64,000 nucleotides of DNA from 4572-13 sp964594065 (lineage in GTDB: Bacteria > Planctomycetota > Phycisphaerae > Sedimentisphaerales > Anaerohalosphaeraceae): positions 13,448-77,447 of the forward strand of contig CAZQKX010000009.1 in assembly GCA_964594065.1 (NCBI GenBank), read 5' to 3'. Position numbers and translations under genes: made by a program. Below are positions 53,437 through 61,032 of this stretch, piece by piece. Position 1 is the first letter of the stretch, and every line of letters begins with the position of its first letter. The notes below the pieces were generated by a model that saw only the letters and a list, made by a program, of their open reading frames with translations, was not told the origin of the DNA and did no database searches.

Positions 53437-54572
53437 CACAGATAATTCCCAGCCTCGGCCTGTATATCCACATTCCTTTCTGTGAAAAGAAATGTTCGTA
53501 CTGCGGCTTTTATTCCGTGCCGGTCAAAGGCCACAACGTAAACCGACTGCTCAGTGCGCTCGTCAAAGAAATTGAGCTTTACGAGTTTTCCGGTCCCGTC
53601 GAAACAGTCTATATCGGGGGTGGCTCCCCAACGTGTTTACCGGAAGCGATATTGGTTGAACTTGTGGATTTTTTGACCAGTCGGTATAAAGATATTGAGG
53701 AGTTTACCGTTGAATGCAATCCTGCGCAGTTGAGTTCAGCATTATCCCGGGACCTCCGCGCATCAGGTGTCAATCGTATCTCCATTGGAGCCCAGTCCTT
53801 TGACCCCGAGGAATTGAAGATGATGGGCCGTATCCACAGTCCCGAACAAATTCCCGAAGCGGCCACCGCTGCCCGAGACGCCGGTTTTGAAAACATTGCG
53901 ATCGACATGATCTTCGGCCTGTCGGATTCAGATTTAATGGCATGGCAGAACACCCTGGAAAAAGCAATGTCGCTTGGTGTTCAGCATATCTCCACTTACA
54001 GCCTGACGATCGAAAAGGGCACGCCGTTCGAAAAGGCGATTCAACAGGGCAGCCTGACAATGATCGACGAGGCCGTCGAGCGGACGATGTACGAACTGGC
54101 TCGAATTCAGCTTCAGGATGCTGGCTTTAAACAGTATGAGATTTCCAATTTTGCCCGCCTTGGCTTTGAGTGCCTCCACAATTTGCGCTATTGGAAAAAT
54201 CTCCCCGTTATCGGCATTGGTCCGGCTGCTGCGAGTTGGTATAACGGTAAACGGACAACGAATGTGTGTGATATTGATACCTATATCACACAGATCGAAG
54301 CAGGACAGCTTGCCTGGGCCGAAGAGCAGACGCCCGATCCTGAACAGATCGCAATTGAAACCGCTGTGCTTGGCCTGCGTATGCGAAAGGGCATCGATTT
54401 GCGCGCCTACAAAGTGTTGACGGGCGTTGATCTTGAGGGGCAATTCGGCGGTGTGATACAAAAGAACTATGATTTAGGCTTTCTGGAAAGGACCGAAACC
54501 TACGTGTCGTTAACCGACTTCGGCCTGTCCTTTGCCGACACCGTTGCGCAAGACTTCACTATACCGGATTAA
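53433..54572 (+). CDS. hemW: Radical SAM haem chaperone HemW
   Basis: HemW is a radical SAM protein related to HemN that delivers haem. The 379-residue protein has the cluster-binding C17-x3-C21-x2-C24 motif in HIPFCEKKCSYCGFYS. Further family motifs are YIGGGSPTCLP, EFTVECNPAQL and NRISIGAQSFDPEELKMMGR. The HNLRYWKN element further on is also HemW-like. It overlaps pssA by an ATGA. Confidence 0.93.
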   Translation: MTQIIPSLGLYIHIPFCEKKCSYCGFYSVPVKGHNVNRLLSALVKEIELYEFSGPVETVYIGGGSPTCLPEAILVELVDFLTSRYKDIEEFTVECNPAQLSSALSRDLRASGVNRISIGAQSFDPEELKMMGRIHSPEQIPEAATAARDAGFENIAIDMIFGLSDSDLMAWQNTLEKAMSLGVQHISTYSLTIEKGTPFEKAIQQGSLTMIDEAVERTMYELARIQLQDAGFKQYEISNFARLGFECLHNLRYWKNLPVIGIGPAAASWYNGKRTTNVCDIDTYITQIEAGQLAWAEEQTPDPEQIAIETAVLGLRMRKGIDLRAYKVLTGVDLEGQFGGVIQKNYDLGFLERTETYVSLTDFGLSFADTVAQDFTIPD

Positions 54573-54607
54573 TTCTTTACCTGTGTTTCAATTTACGGTA
54601 TTGTGTG

Positions 54608-54640
54608 GTCATTCCGAGTGAAGCGAGGAATCTATTAAAA
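54608..54640. repeat. Dispersed hairpin repeat, copy 1
   Basis: GTCATTCC-GAG-TGAAG-CGA-GGAATCT forms a short hairpin (ATTCC with GGAAT). The same element with changed arms lies after tatD, where the stem is ACCCC/GGGGT with the same GAG...CGA inner part. It may act as a terminator for hemW. Confidence 0.7.
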
Positions 54641-54660
54641 CAGAATAATTCCATATTTTC

Positions 54661-54684
54661 GATATTTACTTTTTAATATTTGAT
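54661..54684. repeat. AT-rich repeat before tatD
   Basis: GATATTTACTTTTTA at 54661 is repeated exactly at 60987, before the sulfatase gene, each time 20-50 bases before a start codon. It may be a promoter-like element or just a dispersed repeat. Confidence 0.5.
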
Positions 54685-55464
54685 ATGAATTTAATTGATA
54701 CTCATGCACATTTAACATTTGATGAACTGGCCGGCCAACTCGATGATGTATTGACCCGCAGCATCGAAGCCGATGTCACCCGCTGGATCACGGTCGGTAC
54801 CAATGTTGTCGATAACGAAAAGGTACTCCACCTGATCAGCGAACACGAACACATGTATGGTGCTCTCGGATACCACCCGCACGACGCCAAAAACATCACT
54901 GCCGCCGATATGGACCTGCTGAAAAAACAGACCCATCACGCCAAAGTCCTTGCCGTCGGTGAGTGCGGCCTGGACTACCATTATATGCACTCACCTGCCC
55001 AAACCCAGCAGCGCATCTTCCGTGCGCATCTGGACATTGCCGTCGAACTGCAAAAGCCCGTTGTCATCCACGCGCGCGAGGCATTCAATGAAACAATGGC
55101 GATTCTCGATGATTACGCCGGCAAACTCAAAAATGTTGTCCTGCACTGCTATGGCGGCGATGCCGAGCGAACCAGACGTGTACTGGATCGCGGCTACCAT
55201 ATTTCATTCACCGGAACCGTGACCTTCAAACGCAGCGATGCTCTCAGGAACGTCGCCAAAACCATCCCCCTGGATCGGCTCATGATCGAAACCGACTGCC
55301 CTTATATCAGCCCCCACCCGAAGCGCAACGTCCGCCCCAACGAACCGGCCCTGCTCGTCCACACCGCCCAATGCCTGGCCGATGTCCACGAAATAGAACT
55401 GGAAGAATTCGCCCAAATAATCACAAAAACAAGCGAAACATTCTTCAATCTGGAGCATCTGTAA
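54685..55464 (+). CDS. tatD: TatD-family metal-dependent DNase
   Basis: The 259-residue protein is a TIM-barrel hydrolase. It has H7-x-H9 in IDTHAHLTFDE, the metal ligand Glu in AVGECGLDYHY, His in VVIHAREA and VLHCYGG, and Asp in MIETDCPYI. TatD proteins have 3'-5' exonuclease or deoxyribonuclease activity. The start has no clear Shine-Dalgarno site. Confidence 0.93.
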   Translation: MNLIDTHAHLTFDELAGQLDDVLTRSIEADVTRWITVGTNVVDNEKVLHLISEHEHMYGALGYHPHDAKNITAADMDLLKKQTHHAKVLAVGECGLDYHYMHSPAQTQQRIFRAHLDIAVELQKPVVIHAREAFNETMAILDDYAGKLKNVVLHCYGGDAERTRRVLDRGYHISFTGTVTFKRSDALRNVAKTIPLDRLMIETDCPYISPHPKRNVRPNEPALLVHTAQCLADVHEIELEEFAQIITKTSETFFNLEHL

Positions 55465-55496
55465 TTACTGGATTCTTGTTATTGCCGCACAGCAAT

Positions 55497-55582
55497 GTCA
55501 CCCCGAGCTTGTCGAGGGGTCTGTTTAAATAGGAAAATTCCATAATCCCAAAGAGCCTGCCCTGAGCGAAGTCGAACGGGGA
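55497..55582. repeat. Dispersed hairpin repeats, copy 2 and a related element
   Basis: The hairpin ACCCC-GAG-CTTGT-CGA-GGGGT (55500-55520) matches copy 1 in length and flanks, including the following AATTCCATA. Two stem pairs changed from T-A to C-G, so pairing is preserved. A second hairpin, CCCTGAGCGAAGTCGAACGGGG, ends about 30 bases before the next small gene. Confidence 0.7.
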
Positions 55583-55613
55583 TAAAAGAAATATTTACTC
55601 AAAAGGAGTCAAC

Positions 55614-55784
55614 ATGTTAGCATTTATGGCCGGACCCATGGAACTGATCGTCATCGCGATTATTTTACTGTTCATCTTTGTGATACCACTGGTGGCGCTG
55701 ATCGTTATCGTTACCATGCTGGCAAAAAAACGAAAGAATCGACAGGCGGCACTCGAACAGCCGGTGCAAAATGACATCAAATAA
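55614..55784 (+). CDS. Small membrane protein, function unknown
   Basis: The 56-residue protein starts at an ATG with GGAG seven bases upstream and has a single hydrophobic segment (about 9-36). A short basic stretch (KKRKNR) and a soluble tail follow. The N-terminus PMELIVIAIILLFIF recalls TatA, but the amphipathic helix pattern of TatA is missing. It lies between tatD and prmC. Too little sequence for a family call. Confidence 0.6.
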   Translation: MLAFMAGPMELIVIAIILLFIFVIPLVALIVIVTMLAKKRKNRQAALEQPVQNDIK

Positions 55785-55821
55785 TCAGTGAAAATCAGTG
55801 TTAATCTGTGTCAAAAAATCG

Positions 55822-56694
55822 CTACTTTTTGGCGATGGCGATGCGGTCGTTGTTGGCAAAATCTTTTTCGATTTTGATATCTTTAAAAATCCCGGCGTTT
55901 TCGAGCATTTGCTGTATCGCCGGGCCTTGCGCAAAGCCGATCTCCATCATTAATGCCCCATCCGGCTTTGAAAAGTCGTCCACCTGTTCGACAATGCGTT
56001 TATATACATCCAACCCCTCCACACCCGCCAGCAGCGCCAGTTTCGGTTCGTACTTTTTCACATTTGTGTCCAGCCCATCATATTCGGCATCGCTAACATA
56101 CGGCGGATTCGACACGATCAGATCAAATCGCGTCCGGTCGAGCCCCTCAATGATCGCATCGAACAGATCTCCGCACAGCAGCCGTACCTTGCCCTCCAGT
56201 TTATGCCGCTGAACGTTTTCGGCGGCAACCTTCAGTGCATTGTCACAGATATCCGTCGCGATGACCTGTGCATCTTTAACATTTTTCGCGATGGCCGCCG
56301 CAATACATCCTGAACCGGTGCACAAGTCCAGCACATACGGCGGTTCGCTGCGCCCGCGAAGAAAATCGATCGCTCGCTCGACCAAATGTTCCGTTTCCGG
56401 CCGGGGAATCAGGCACTCCGGCGAGATTGTCAGGCCCATCGAATAAAACTCACACCGGCCTACCAAATACGCCACCGGCTCCTGCTCGCCACATCGTTTG
56501 ACCAGCGCTCGCAGTGTTGCAAGCTGTTCGGCCTGAACCACGCGATCATACAGCGTATAAAGCTGGATCCGTTCCAAACCGAGTACATGGCACAACAGCA
56601 ATTCGGCGCTCAACCGCGCTGAATCGACACCCTTGCCCTCAAGATACTTGCTGATCCACTCCAGCAGCTTTTTGATCGTCCAGATTTCCATCAT
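55822..56694 (-). CDS. prmC: Peptide chain release factor glutamine methyltransferase PrmC
   Basis: PrmC methylates the GGQ glutamine of release factors. The 290-residue protein has the helical N-terminal domain with QEPVAYLVGRCEFY and IPRPETEHLVE, the SAM-binding DLCTGSGCI (123-131) and the catalytic NPPY at 196-199. The first two codons are both ATG. It is convergent with the small membrane-protein gene. Confidence 0.95.
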   Translation of the reverse strand: MMEIWTIKKLLEWISKYLEGKGVDSARLSAELLLCHVLGLERIQLYTLYDRVVQAEQLATLRALVKRCGEQEPVAYLVGRCEFYSMGLTISPECLIPRPETEHLVERAIDFLRGRSEPPYVLDLCTGSGCIAAAIAKNVKDAQVIATDICDNALKVAAENVQRHKLEGKVRLLCGDLFDAIIEGLDRTRFDLIVSNPPYVSDAEYDGLDTNVKKYEPKLALLAGVEGLDVYKRIVEQVDDFSKPDGALMMEIGFAQGPAIQQMLENAGIFKDIKIEKDFANNDRIAIAKK

Positions 56695-56700
56695 AAATTC

Positions 56701-57360
56701 TTATTTGCCTGGCAGTTCGATTGTCATTGAGTAATTTATAAAAAGCTCGACTTTTCGATCATTGACCTGTCGCACTATGACAGGTCGTTCAAGGCCGCTG
56801 AAGGAAATCTTTCCGTCAAATTTTGTTGTTGATTTCACAAAGTTAACATCCTCTGCTATTTTCTTAAGAATTTCACTTCTGTACTGCTCTGGGTTTTTCA
56901 CAGCCAGTTGGATCTGACCTAATGAATATTCGTCATCATTAAGTCTTTTGATGGAATCAAGAAAGTTGCGAATGCGGCTTGCACAACTGAAGATATCCGT
57001 TTTTTCATCCAGCTTGGCGAGTACATACATCTGTGCTGTTGATGATTGAGGGTAGGAATATGATTTTGACCGTGACGCTGCAGAAAGCGAGATAGGCCCT
57101 TTATGGATTTCGATACCTGCTTGCTTTTTTGCATTGGCAATAATTAAGTCCTGAATGCGTTTGATTTCAATAAAGCGTTTATTTGGATCTCTTTGTCTGC
57201 TTGCAATTTTTAGGGGCATTGAAACAAAGTCCGCATCTTTTTCGAGTGAGACCGCCGTACTTTGTTCTCCTGAAAAGGCAATGACATAACACGATCTGCT
57301 GGCTTGGATCGGTGCAGCAGCCAAACAGATAAGGGCTGTAATGAATAAATGAGTTCTCAT
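56701..57360 (-). CDS. Secreted SIMPL (DUF541)-like protein
   Basis: The 219-residue protein has a signal peptide (about 1-20, ending IQA) and one long domain. Its alternating pattern (RIQDLIIANAKKQAGIEI, AQMYVLAKLDEKTDIF, then YRSEILKKIAEDVNF) resembles the SIMPL/DUF541 family of periplasmic proteins. GGAG precedes the ATG. It lies 6 bases downstream of the prmC stop region but has its own leader and opposite neighbours. The function of the family is unclear, so none is given. Confidence 0.55.
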   Translation of the reverse strand: MRTHLFITALICLAAAPIQASRSCYVIAFSGEQSTAVSLEKDADFVSMPLKIASRQRDPNKRFIEIKRIQDLIIANAKKQAGIEIHKGPISLSAASRSKSYSYPQSSTAQMYVLAKLDEKTDIFSCASRIRNFLDSIKRLNDDEYSLGQIQLAVKNPEQYRSEILKKIAEDVNFVKSTTKFDGKISFSGLERPVIVRQVNDRKVELFINYSMTIELPGK

Positions 57361-57578
57361 GGAATTCTCCTTTCTTAAATGGGCAATAATTTGTTTGACC
57401 TTTACAGATATTAACCAAGTTCGTCCTATACTGTCCATTTTTAATGTTTTATCTGTATTTTTGCTATTTAATTTTTTGCTATTTGATACGCATTTGCTCT
57501 GCCCCTTGAAAAATCCTCTTATTTCGATTAGTCTATTTATCCTGAAAACTAAGGACTTAAAGACCGGAGACCGTTAAA

Positions 57579-58040
57579 ATGCGTGTTGAACCCAGAAGTA
57601 CCGATTACGAAAACGAGCCAAGCATTGATTTTCCCGATTGCACGAAGATTACCGAGCATACAATCACCATTATCCCGCGTTACAGCGAGACCGATCAGGC
57701 CGGCGTGGTCCATCACACCGTCTATCCGGTCTGGTTCGAGATGGGCCGCACGGAACTGCTGCGTGCCAACGGTCTGGCGTACAGCCAGCTCGAAAAGGCC
57801 GGTGTATTCTTTGTCGTTGCCGAACTGACCGCAAAGTACCGCAGACCCTGTTTTTACGATGAAAACCTCGCCCTGACGACTATTTGCTCGAAACTAACCA
57901 ATGCCCGGGTTGAGCACACCTATATCCTCAAACGGGCCGAAACCGGCGTCATTCTCGCAGAGGGAACCAGCATTCTGGCCTGTGTGGACCGCTCCGGCAG
58001 GCCCCGCAGAATGCCTGAATTTATGTACCCCGCAGAATAA
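57579..58040 (+). CDS. Acyl-CoA thioesterase (YbgC/4HBT hotdog family)
   Basis: The 153-residue protein is a hotdog-fold thioesterase. The motif YSETDQAGVVHHTVYPVWFE with GRTELL carries the catalytic Asp and matches the YbgC/4-hydroxybenzoyl-CoA thioesterase group. An N-terminal extension of about 28 residues precedes the domain. GGAG lies nine bases before the ATG. The substrate cannot be read from the sequence. Confidence 0.88.
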   Translation: MRVEPRSTDYENEPSIDFPDCTKITEHTITIIPRYSETDQAGVVHHTVYPVWFEMGRTELLRANGLAYSQLEKAGVFFVVAELTAKYRRPCFYDENLALTTICSKLTNARVEHTYILKRAETGVILAEGTSILACVDRSGRPRRMPEFMYPAE

Positions 58041-58170
58041 ACACCCGAAAAAAATATCAACTGTAAAAAGAAAATATTTACATATCGACCGATAATATTG
58101 CGCATGGCTTTAATGAAAGCGGTATATTAAAATAAATCACGCAGCCCGTTAATATTATATTAATATTACC

Positions 58171-58350
58171 TTGATTTAATTCTTGTGTTCGGGTATACTC
58201 ACTTTTGTTGTTGAAGTTAAAAGACAAGTTAATAAAAGCAATAATCGCCGGGGGGCAAAAAGATGACCGCTTTTAAAAACAAATCAGAAATAACGCTGGC
58301 AGTTGAAGGGGCCCGGGGTCCGCCGAAACGCCAAACGATGAACCTTTTTT
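58171..58350 (+). ncRNA. Small-RNA-like unit 1 with strong promoter
   Basis: TTGATT-N17-TATACT (58171-58199) is a near-consensus promoter. Downstream there is no Shine-Dalgarno-led ORF. The unit ends with GGGGTCCGCCG, CAAACGATGAACC and TTTTTT. The terminator stem is imperfect. The 3' block is related to unit 2. Confidence 0.5.
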
Positions 58351-58369
58351 ACCGCTCTTTATAAAACGC

Positions 58370-58519
58370 TATAATACTCTTAAATAATTGAAATCAGGCA
58401 CTAATCCGAAAGGGACGTACGATGCCAATCTCCCACACCCACACACGAGGCTTCAAGAATCCACCGCTGTTTGCTCTGGATGGTAGAGGTCCACCGGCTC
58501 ATCAAACGATGAGCCTTTT
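58370..58519 (+). ncRNA. Small-RNA-like unit 2
   Basis: A perfect TATAAT at 58370 (poor -35) precedes about 140 bases ending with GAGGTCCACCGG and a perfect terminator. The shared 3' block CAAACGATGA-CCTTTTTT links it to unit 1. A 71-codon ORF crossing the terminator is not credible as a gene. Confidence 0.5.
58494..58519 (+). terminator. Terminator of unit 2
   Basis: GGCTCATC-AAAC-GATGAGCC is a perfect 8-bp stem with a 4-base loop, followed by six T. Confidence 0.85.
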
Positions 58520-58678
58520 TTATTATTCTCTGCTGCAGGGGTGGTTTTTATTTTGTATGCTTTATACAGAAAAGGCGAAAAGGCAATACTGTCCTGATTT
58601 GCGAACTGTTATTTATGCCGCCGAGGTGTACAAATAACGCACTTATAAATTTTTATCGTTTATGCTGGAGTGCTCACC

Positions 58679-58705
58679 AGCGGGGTCCGCCGGAGCGATA
58701 AATGG
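58679..58705. repeat. Third copy of the GGGGTCCGCCG block
   Basis: GGGGTCCGCCGGAGCGATAAATGG repeats the 3' block of units 1 and 2 without an adjacent T-run. The next terminator is at 58797, so this may be a third, longer unit. Confidence 0.45.
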
Positions 58706-58796
58706 AAGGTCCCATTTAAGACTAAAAAATGAGTACAAAAATGCAATGATTTAGATCATACAAATGTCCTCACTTCCTCATGAGCAGGAAAATGAG

Positions 58797-58826
58797 CCGG
58801 TCGGCCAAGTGCCGACCGGTTTTTTT
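58797..58826 (+). terminator. Strong intrinsic terminator
   Basis: A perfect 9-bp stem (CCGGTCGGC with GCCGACCGG), a 5-base loop and seven T. No protein gene ends just before it on the + strand, so it likely ends a non-coding transcript. Confidence 0.85.
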
Positions 58827-58961
58827 AGGCCCGAAATTCTATTTGTCATTCCAAGTGCAGTCGAAAAATCTGTTTTTAGCCACGTCAGAGCCGCGCATCC
58901 ACAATTCAAAACCCAATCCTCAGCGAAGCCGTAAAGCAAAGCTATCCTGGTCAGATGTATT

Positions 58962-60146
58962 TTATTCATCCTTTTTCAATTCGGGCTTTCCAAAACGGAG
59001 GGCTTCATTCTCGATCCAAACCACACCAATGGTCAGACCCACCGGCACAGCACAGGGCTGGTCTGCAAAGTTGCTGGACATAGGGGATATACCAATAATA
59101 TCTGGCTTGATCGGGCCTTTGTCATTGACTTCCCAACAGCGTATCTGAAGCTTCTGACGCGTACACAGCAGGTACACGTGGTCTGAGGGCCAATACTTTG
59201 TATAGGTAAACTGGTAACCGTGGTTCCCTCCCTGATGCAACCACTTTCCCGTTCCGGGATTGCTTGGGTCCACGATCTTGTATTCCAAGTTATTAGCGGT
59301 CACCTTTGCTACGGCATAGTTGCCCGAAGCGGGATCAAAGGCGATTTTGATAGCTACAGAATAAGGAACCGTAGTCGTTGAAAGAGGGTGTTTCTTAATC
59401 TGACCGGTGCCCAGAGATTTGAAAAATCCGACCTTCGGTATGGCATTGTCGATAAAAGCGACTGCGTATTGGCCCGTTTTGGGATTGAAAGCCAGACTGG
59501 TTTTTTTTGAATAGGTATGGCAATCAGCCAGACTTCGACCACGAAGCCAGTGCGGAGGATGGGTTGTATAGCCTTTAAAGGCGGAAAAATGGATAGACCT
59601 TTGTGCATTAATTGTGACAAATGCCGTCAGGCCGTATTCCTGGAGCTTGGTGTTGTATACCAATGAAAGATCGCTCGGAGGTTCTGTAACAATAGGTCTA
59701 CTATAAGTGTTGGCCTTGGTTCCGATGATATCCATGTTGGGCTTCAGACATACTAGGTATTGGGCTTGATTGTGTGCATAGGCGAAGGCGAATTGTTTCA
59801 GATCGGGATTCCAGACCAGTTCGGACAGATTGTCTAGACTGGGATAACCGGTAAGTTTTACCAGGGTCTTGGGTCCATGTGTGACTTTCCCTTTCATGTT
59901 GACAGTTATTCCTCGAATCTCCAGTCCGGTACCCGGGGCGGGACGATCATAATAGACAATCCCAAACTCCGAGCCATTCCAAGCCATTCGCGGACAGGCG
60001 ACATTTCCCGAGCCTGTCAGCTTTACTCCCTTCAGGTGACAGCCCGGCAACAACAGCAGCAACAGAATCCCAAATACACAAATCATCCCCCGCATTAGAT
60101 TCCGGTGTTTGCTCAAAACAATGGACGATAAAAAATGAGTGTTCAT
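58962..60146 (-). CDS. Lipoprotein with about seven repeats (beta-propeller-like), function unknown
   Basis: The 394-residue protein has a lipoprotein signal with LLPGC (Cys36), so it should be anchored to a membrane. The rest contains about seven repeats of roughly 50 residues, each with a core like W/F-N-x5-Y-x-V-A-F (for example MAWNGSEFGIVYY, LVWNPDLKQFAFAY, LAFNPKTGQYAVAF and IAFDPASGNYAVAK). This suggests a seven-bladed propeller. AAGGAG seven bases before the ATG supports the start. Function is unknown; binding of proteins or carbohydrates is possible. Confidence 0.7.
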   Translation of the reverse strand: MNTHFLSSIVLSKHRNLMRGMICVFGILLLLLLPGCHLKGVKLTGSGNVACPRMAWNGSEFGIVYYDRPAPGTGLEIRGITVNMKGKVTHGPKTLVKLTGYPSLDNLSELVWNPDLKQFAFAYAHNQAQYLVCLKPNMDIIGTKANTYSRPIVTEPPSDLSLVYNTKLQEYGLTAFVTINAQRSIHFSAFKGYTTHPPHWLRGRSLADCHTYSKKTSLAFNPKTGQYAVAFIDNAIPKVGFFKSLGTGQIKKHPLSTTTVPYSVAIKIAFDPASGNYAVAKVTANNLEYKIVDPSNPGTGKWLHQGGNHGYQFTYTKYWPSDHVYLLCTRQKLQIRCWEVNDKGPIKPDIIGISPMSSNFADQPCAVPVGLTIGVVWIENEALRFGKPELKKDE

Positions 60147-60451
60147 GATAGATCTCCTTAAATAAAAGTTTACTCAATTTAATGGTTTACTTTTAAATAG
60201 CCCTTTTGATGTCGATCGAATCACAAAAATCTCGGTGAACTGTAAAGGTATTGTATTCAACTAAGCTAAAGTAAATCAAGAAGGAATAGGCGAAATTATC
60301 GTCAGATATCTAAAATTTGAATTTTGAATTATGAACTTCTTCCGGTTGGCTGTTAGGATTTTGTAAAGATTGGCTTTGTTTTGGAAAACGAAGTGCCTCA
60401 CAGGCACGGGAATAAAACCGCCAAAAGCGCCTTTGGCTGTTGTCGGTTTAG

Positions 60452-60485
60452 AAATTGGCTTTGCTTTTAAAAGCAAAGCCAATTT
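60452..60485. repeat. Perfect 34-bp palindrome
   Basis: Two 17-base arms, AAATTGGCTTTGCTTTT and its exact reverse complement, meet with no spacer. A TTGGCTTTG motif also occurs about 80 bases earlier, within a wider repeat-rich stretch. Confidence 0.9.
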
Positions 60486-60986
60486 GGGGACGGGTCATTT
60501 TTCTCGTAACACACTCCAAGGAAATGGCTTATAATCTTTTTAGCGACGGGAAAATTGGGTTCGTTTTTTCAAATAAGGTGTTGGCGAAATGCTAAGACCT
60601 GTCTGAATTGACACTTTGGGCGCGTTTGGGGGCGGCTTCCTCGAACAAATAGGGGACAAGTTTTGACCGGGCGATCATGTGATTCGCACTCTGTTGAAAT
60701 TTAAGACTCGAGGTCTCAACCAGAGGCATTATAGCATATCGGGGGATTTATTGCGACTGTTTTTTTGTGAAAAAGACCGTAGAAATACCTAGTTTTCATC
60801 AAATCTGATTTTTTATGTAACGGGCGCTTGATAATCCGGAGGGTTCCTATACAATGATAGTGGTTTTGGAGAAACCACCCTTTTGTGGGCTTGATTTGTA
60901 CCAAGGGGTCATGCGTCGAGGGTGCATATCCCATCTCAGGGCGAAATATCAAAATAGTTTCAGCCAGTGGCTGAATCCTTATTTTT

Positions 60987-61011
60987 GATATTTACTTTTT
61001 ACTATTTAATC
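60987..61011. repeat. AT-rich repeat before the sulfatase
   Basis: GATATTTACTTTTTA is identical to the element before tatD (54661), again just upstream of a start codon. Confidence 0.5.
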
Positions 61012-61032
61012 TTTTTAAAAGGGAGGTCTGTC

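Larger units (their letters stand above)
58041..58961. other. Gene-poor region with tandem small-RNA-like units
   Basis: This 920-base stretch has no convincing protein gene. It contains two promoter/terminator units and one further partial copy sharing a GRGGTCCRCCG block, a very strong terminator at 58797, and a degraded copy of the ATTCC hairpin repeat at about 58845. The units are listed separately. Confidence 0.6.
60147..61032. other. Gene-poor repeat-rich region before the sulfatase
   Basis: This stretch of about 890 bases has only short ORFs of unlikely composition. It contains a perfect 34-bp palindrome, segments that read like decayed dispersed repeats (TTTGAATTTTGAATTATGAA, GGGGACGGGTCATTTTT), and the GATATTTACTTTTTA repeat near the sulfatase start. 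No transposase gene is present. Confidence 0.55.

Noticed and set aside
55614..55784. TatA identity for the small membrane protein
   Set aside because: Only the N-terminal hydrophobic pattern is similar; the TatA hinge and amphipathic helix are missing.
58422..58637. 71-codon + strand ORF
   Set aside because: It runs through a perfect intrinsic terminator (58494-58519), has no Shine-Dalgarno site and an odd composition.
60276..60482. 68-codon - strand ORF
   Set aside because: It spans the palindrome and decayed dispersed repeats, and reads like repeat sequence rather than a protein.
60716..60952. 78-codon - strand ORF
   Set aside because: No ribosome-binding site, unlikely composition, and it lies within a repeat-rich gap.
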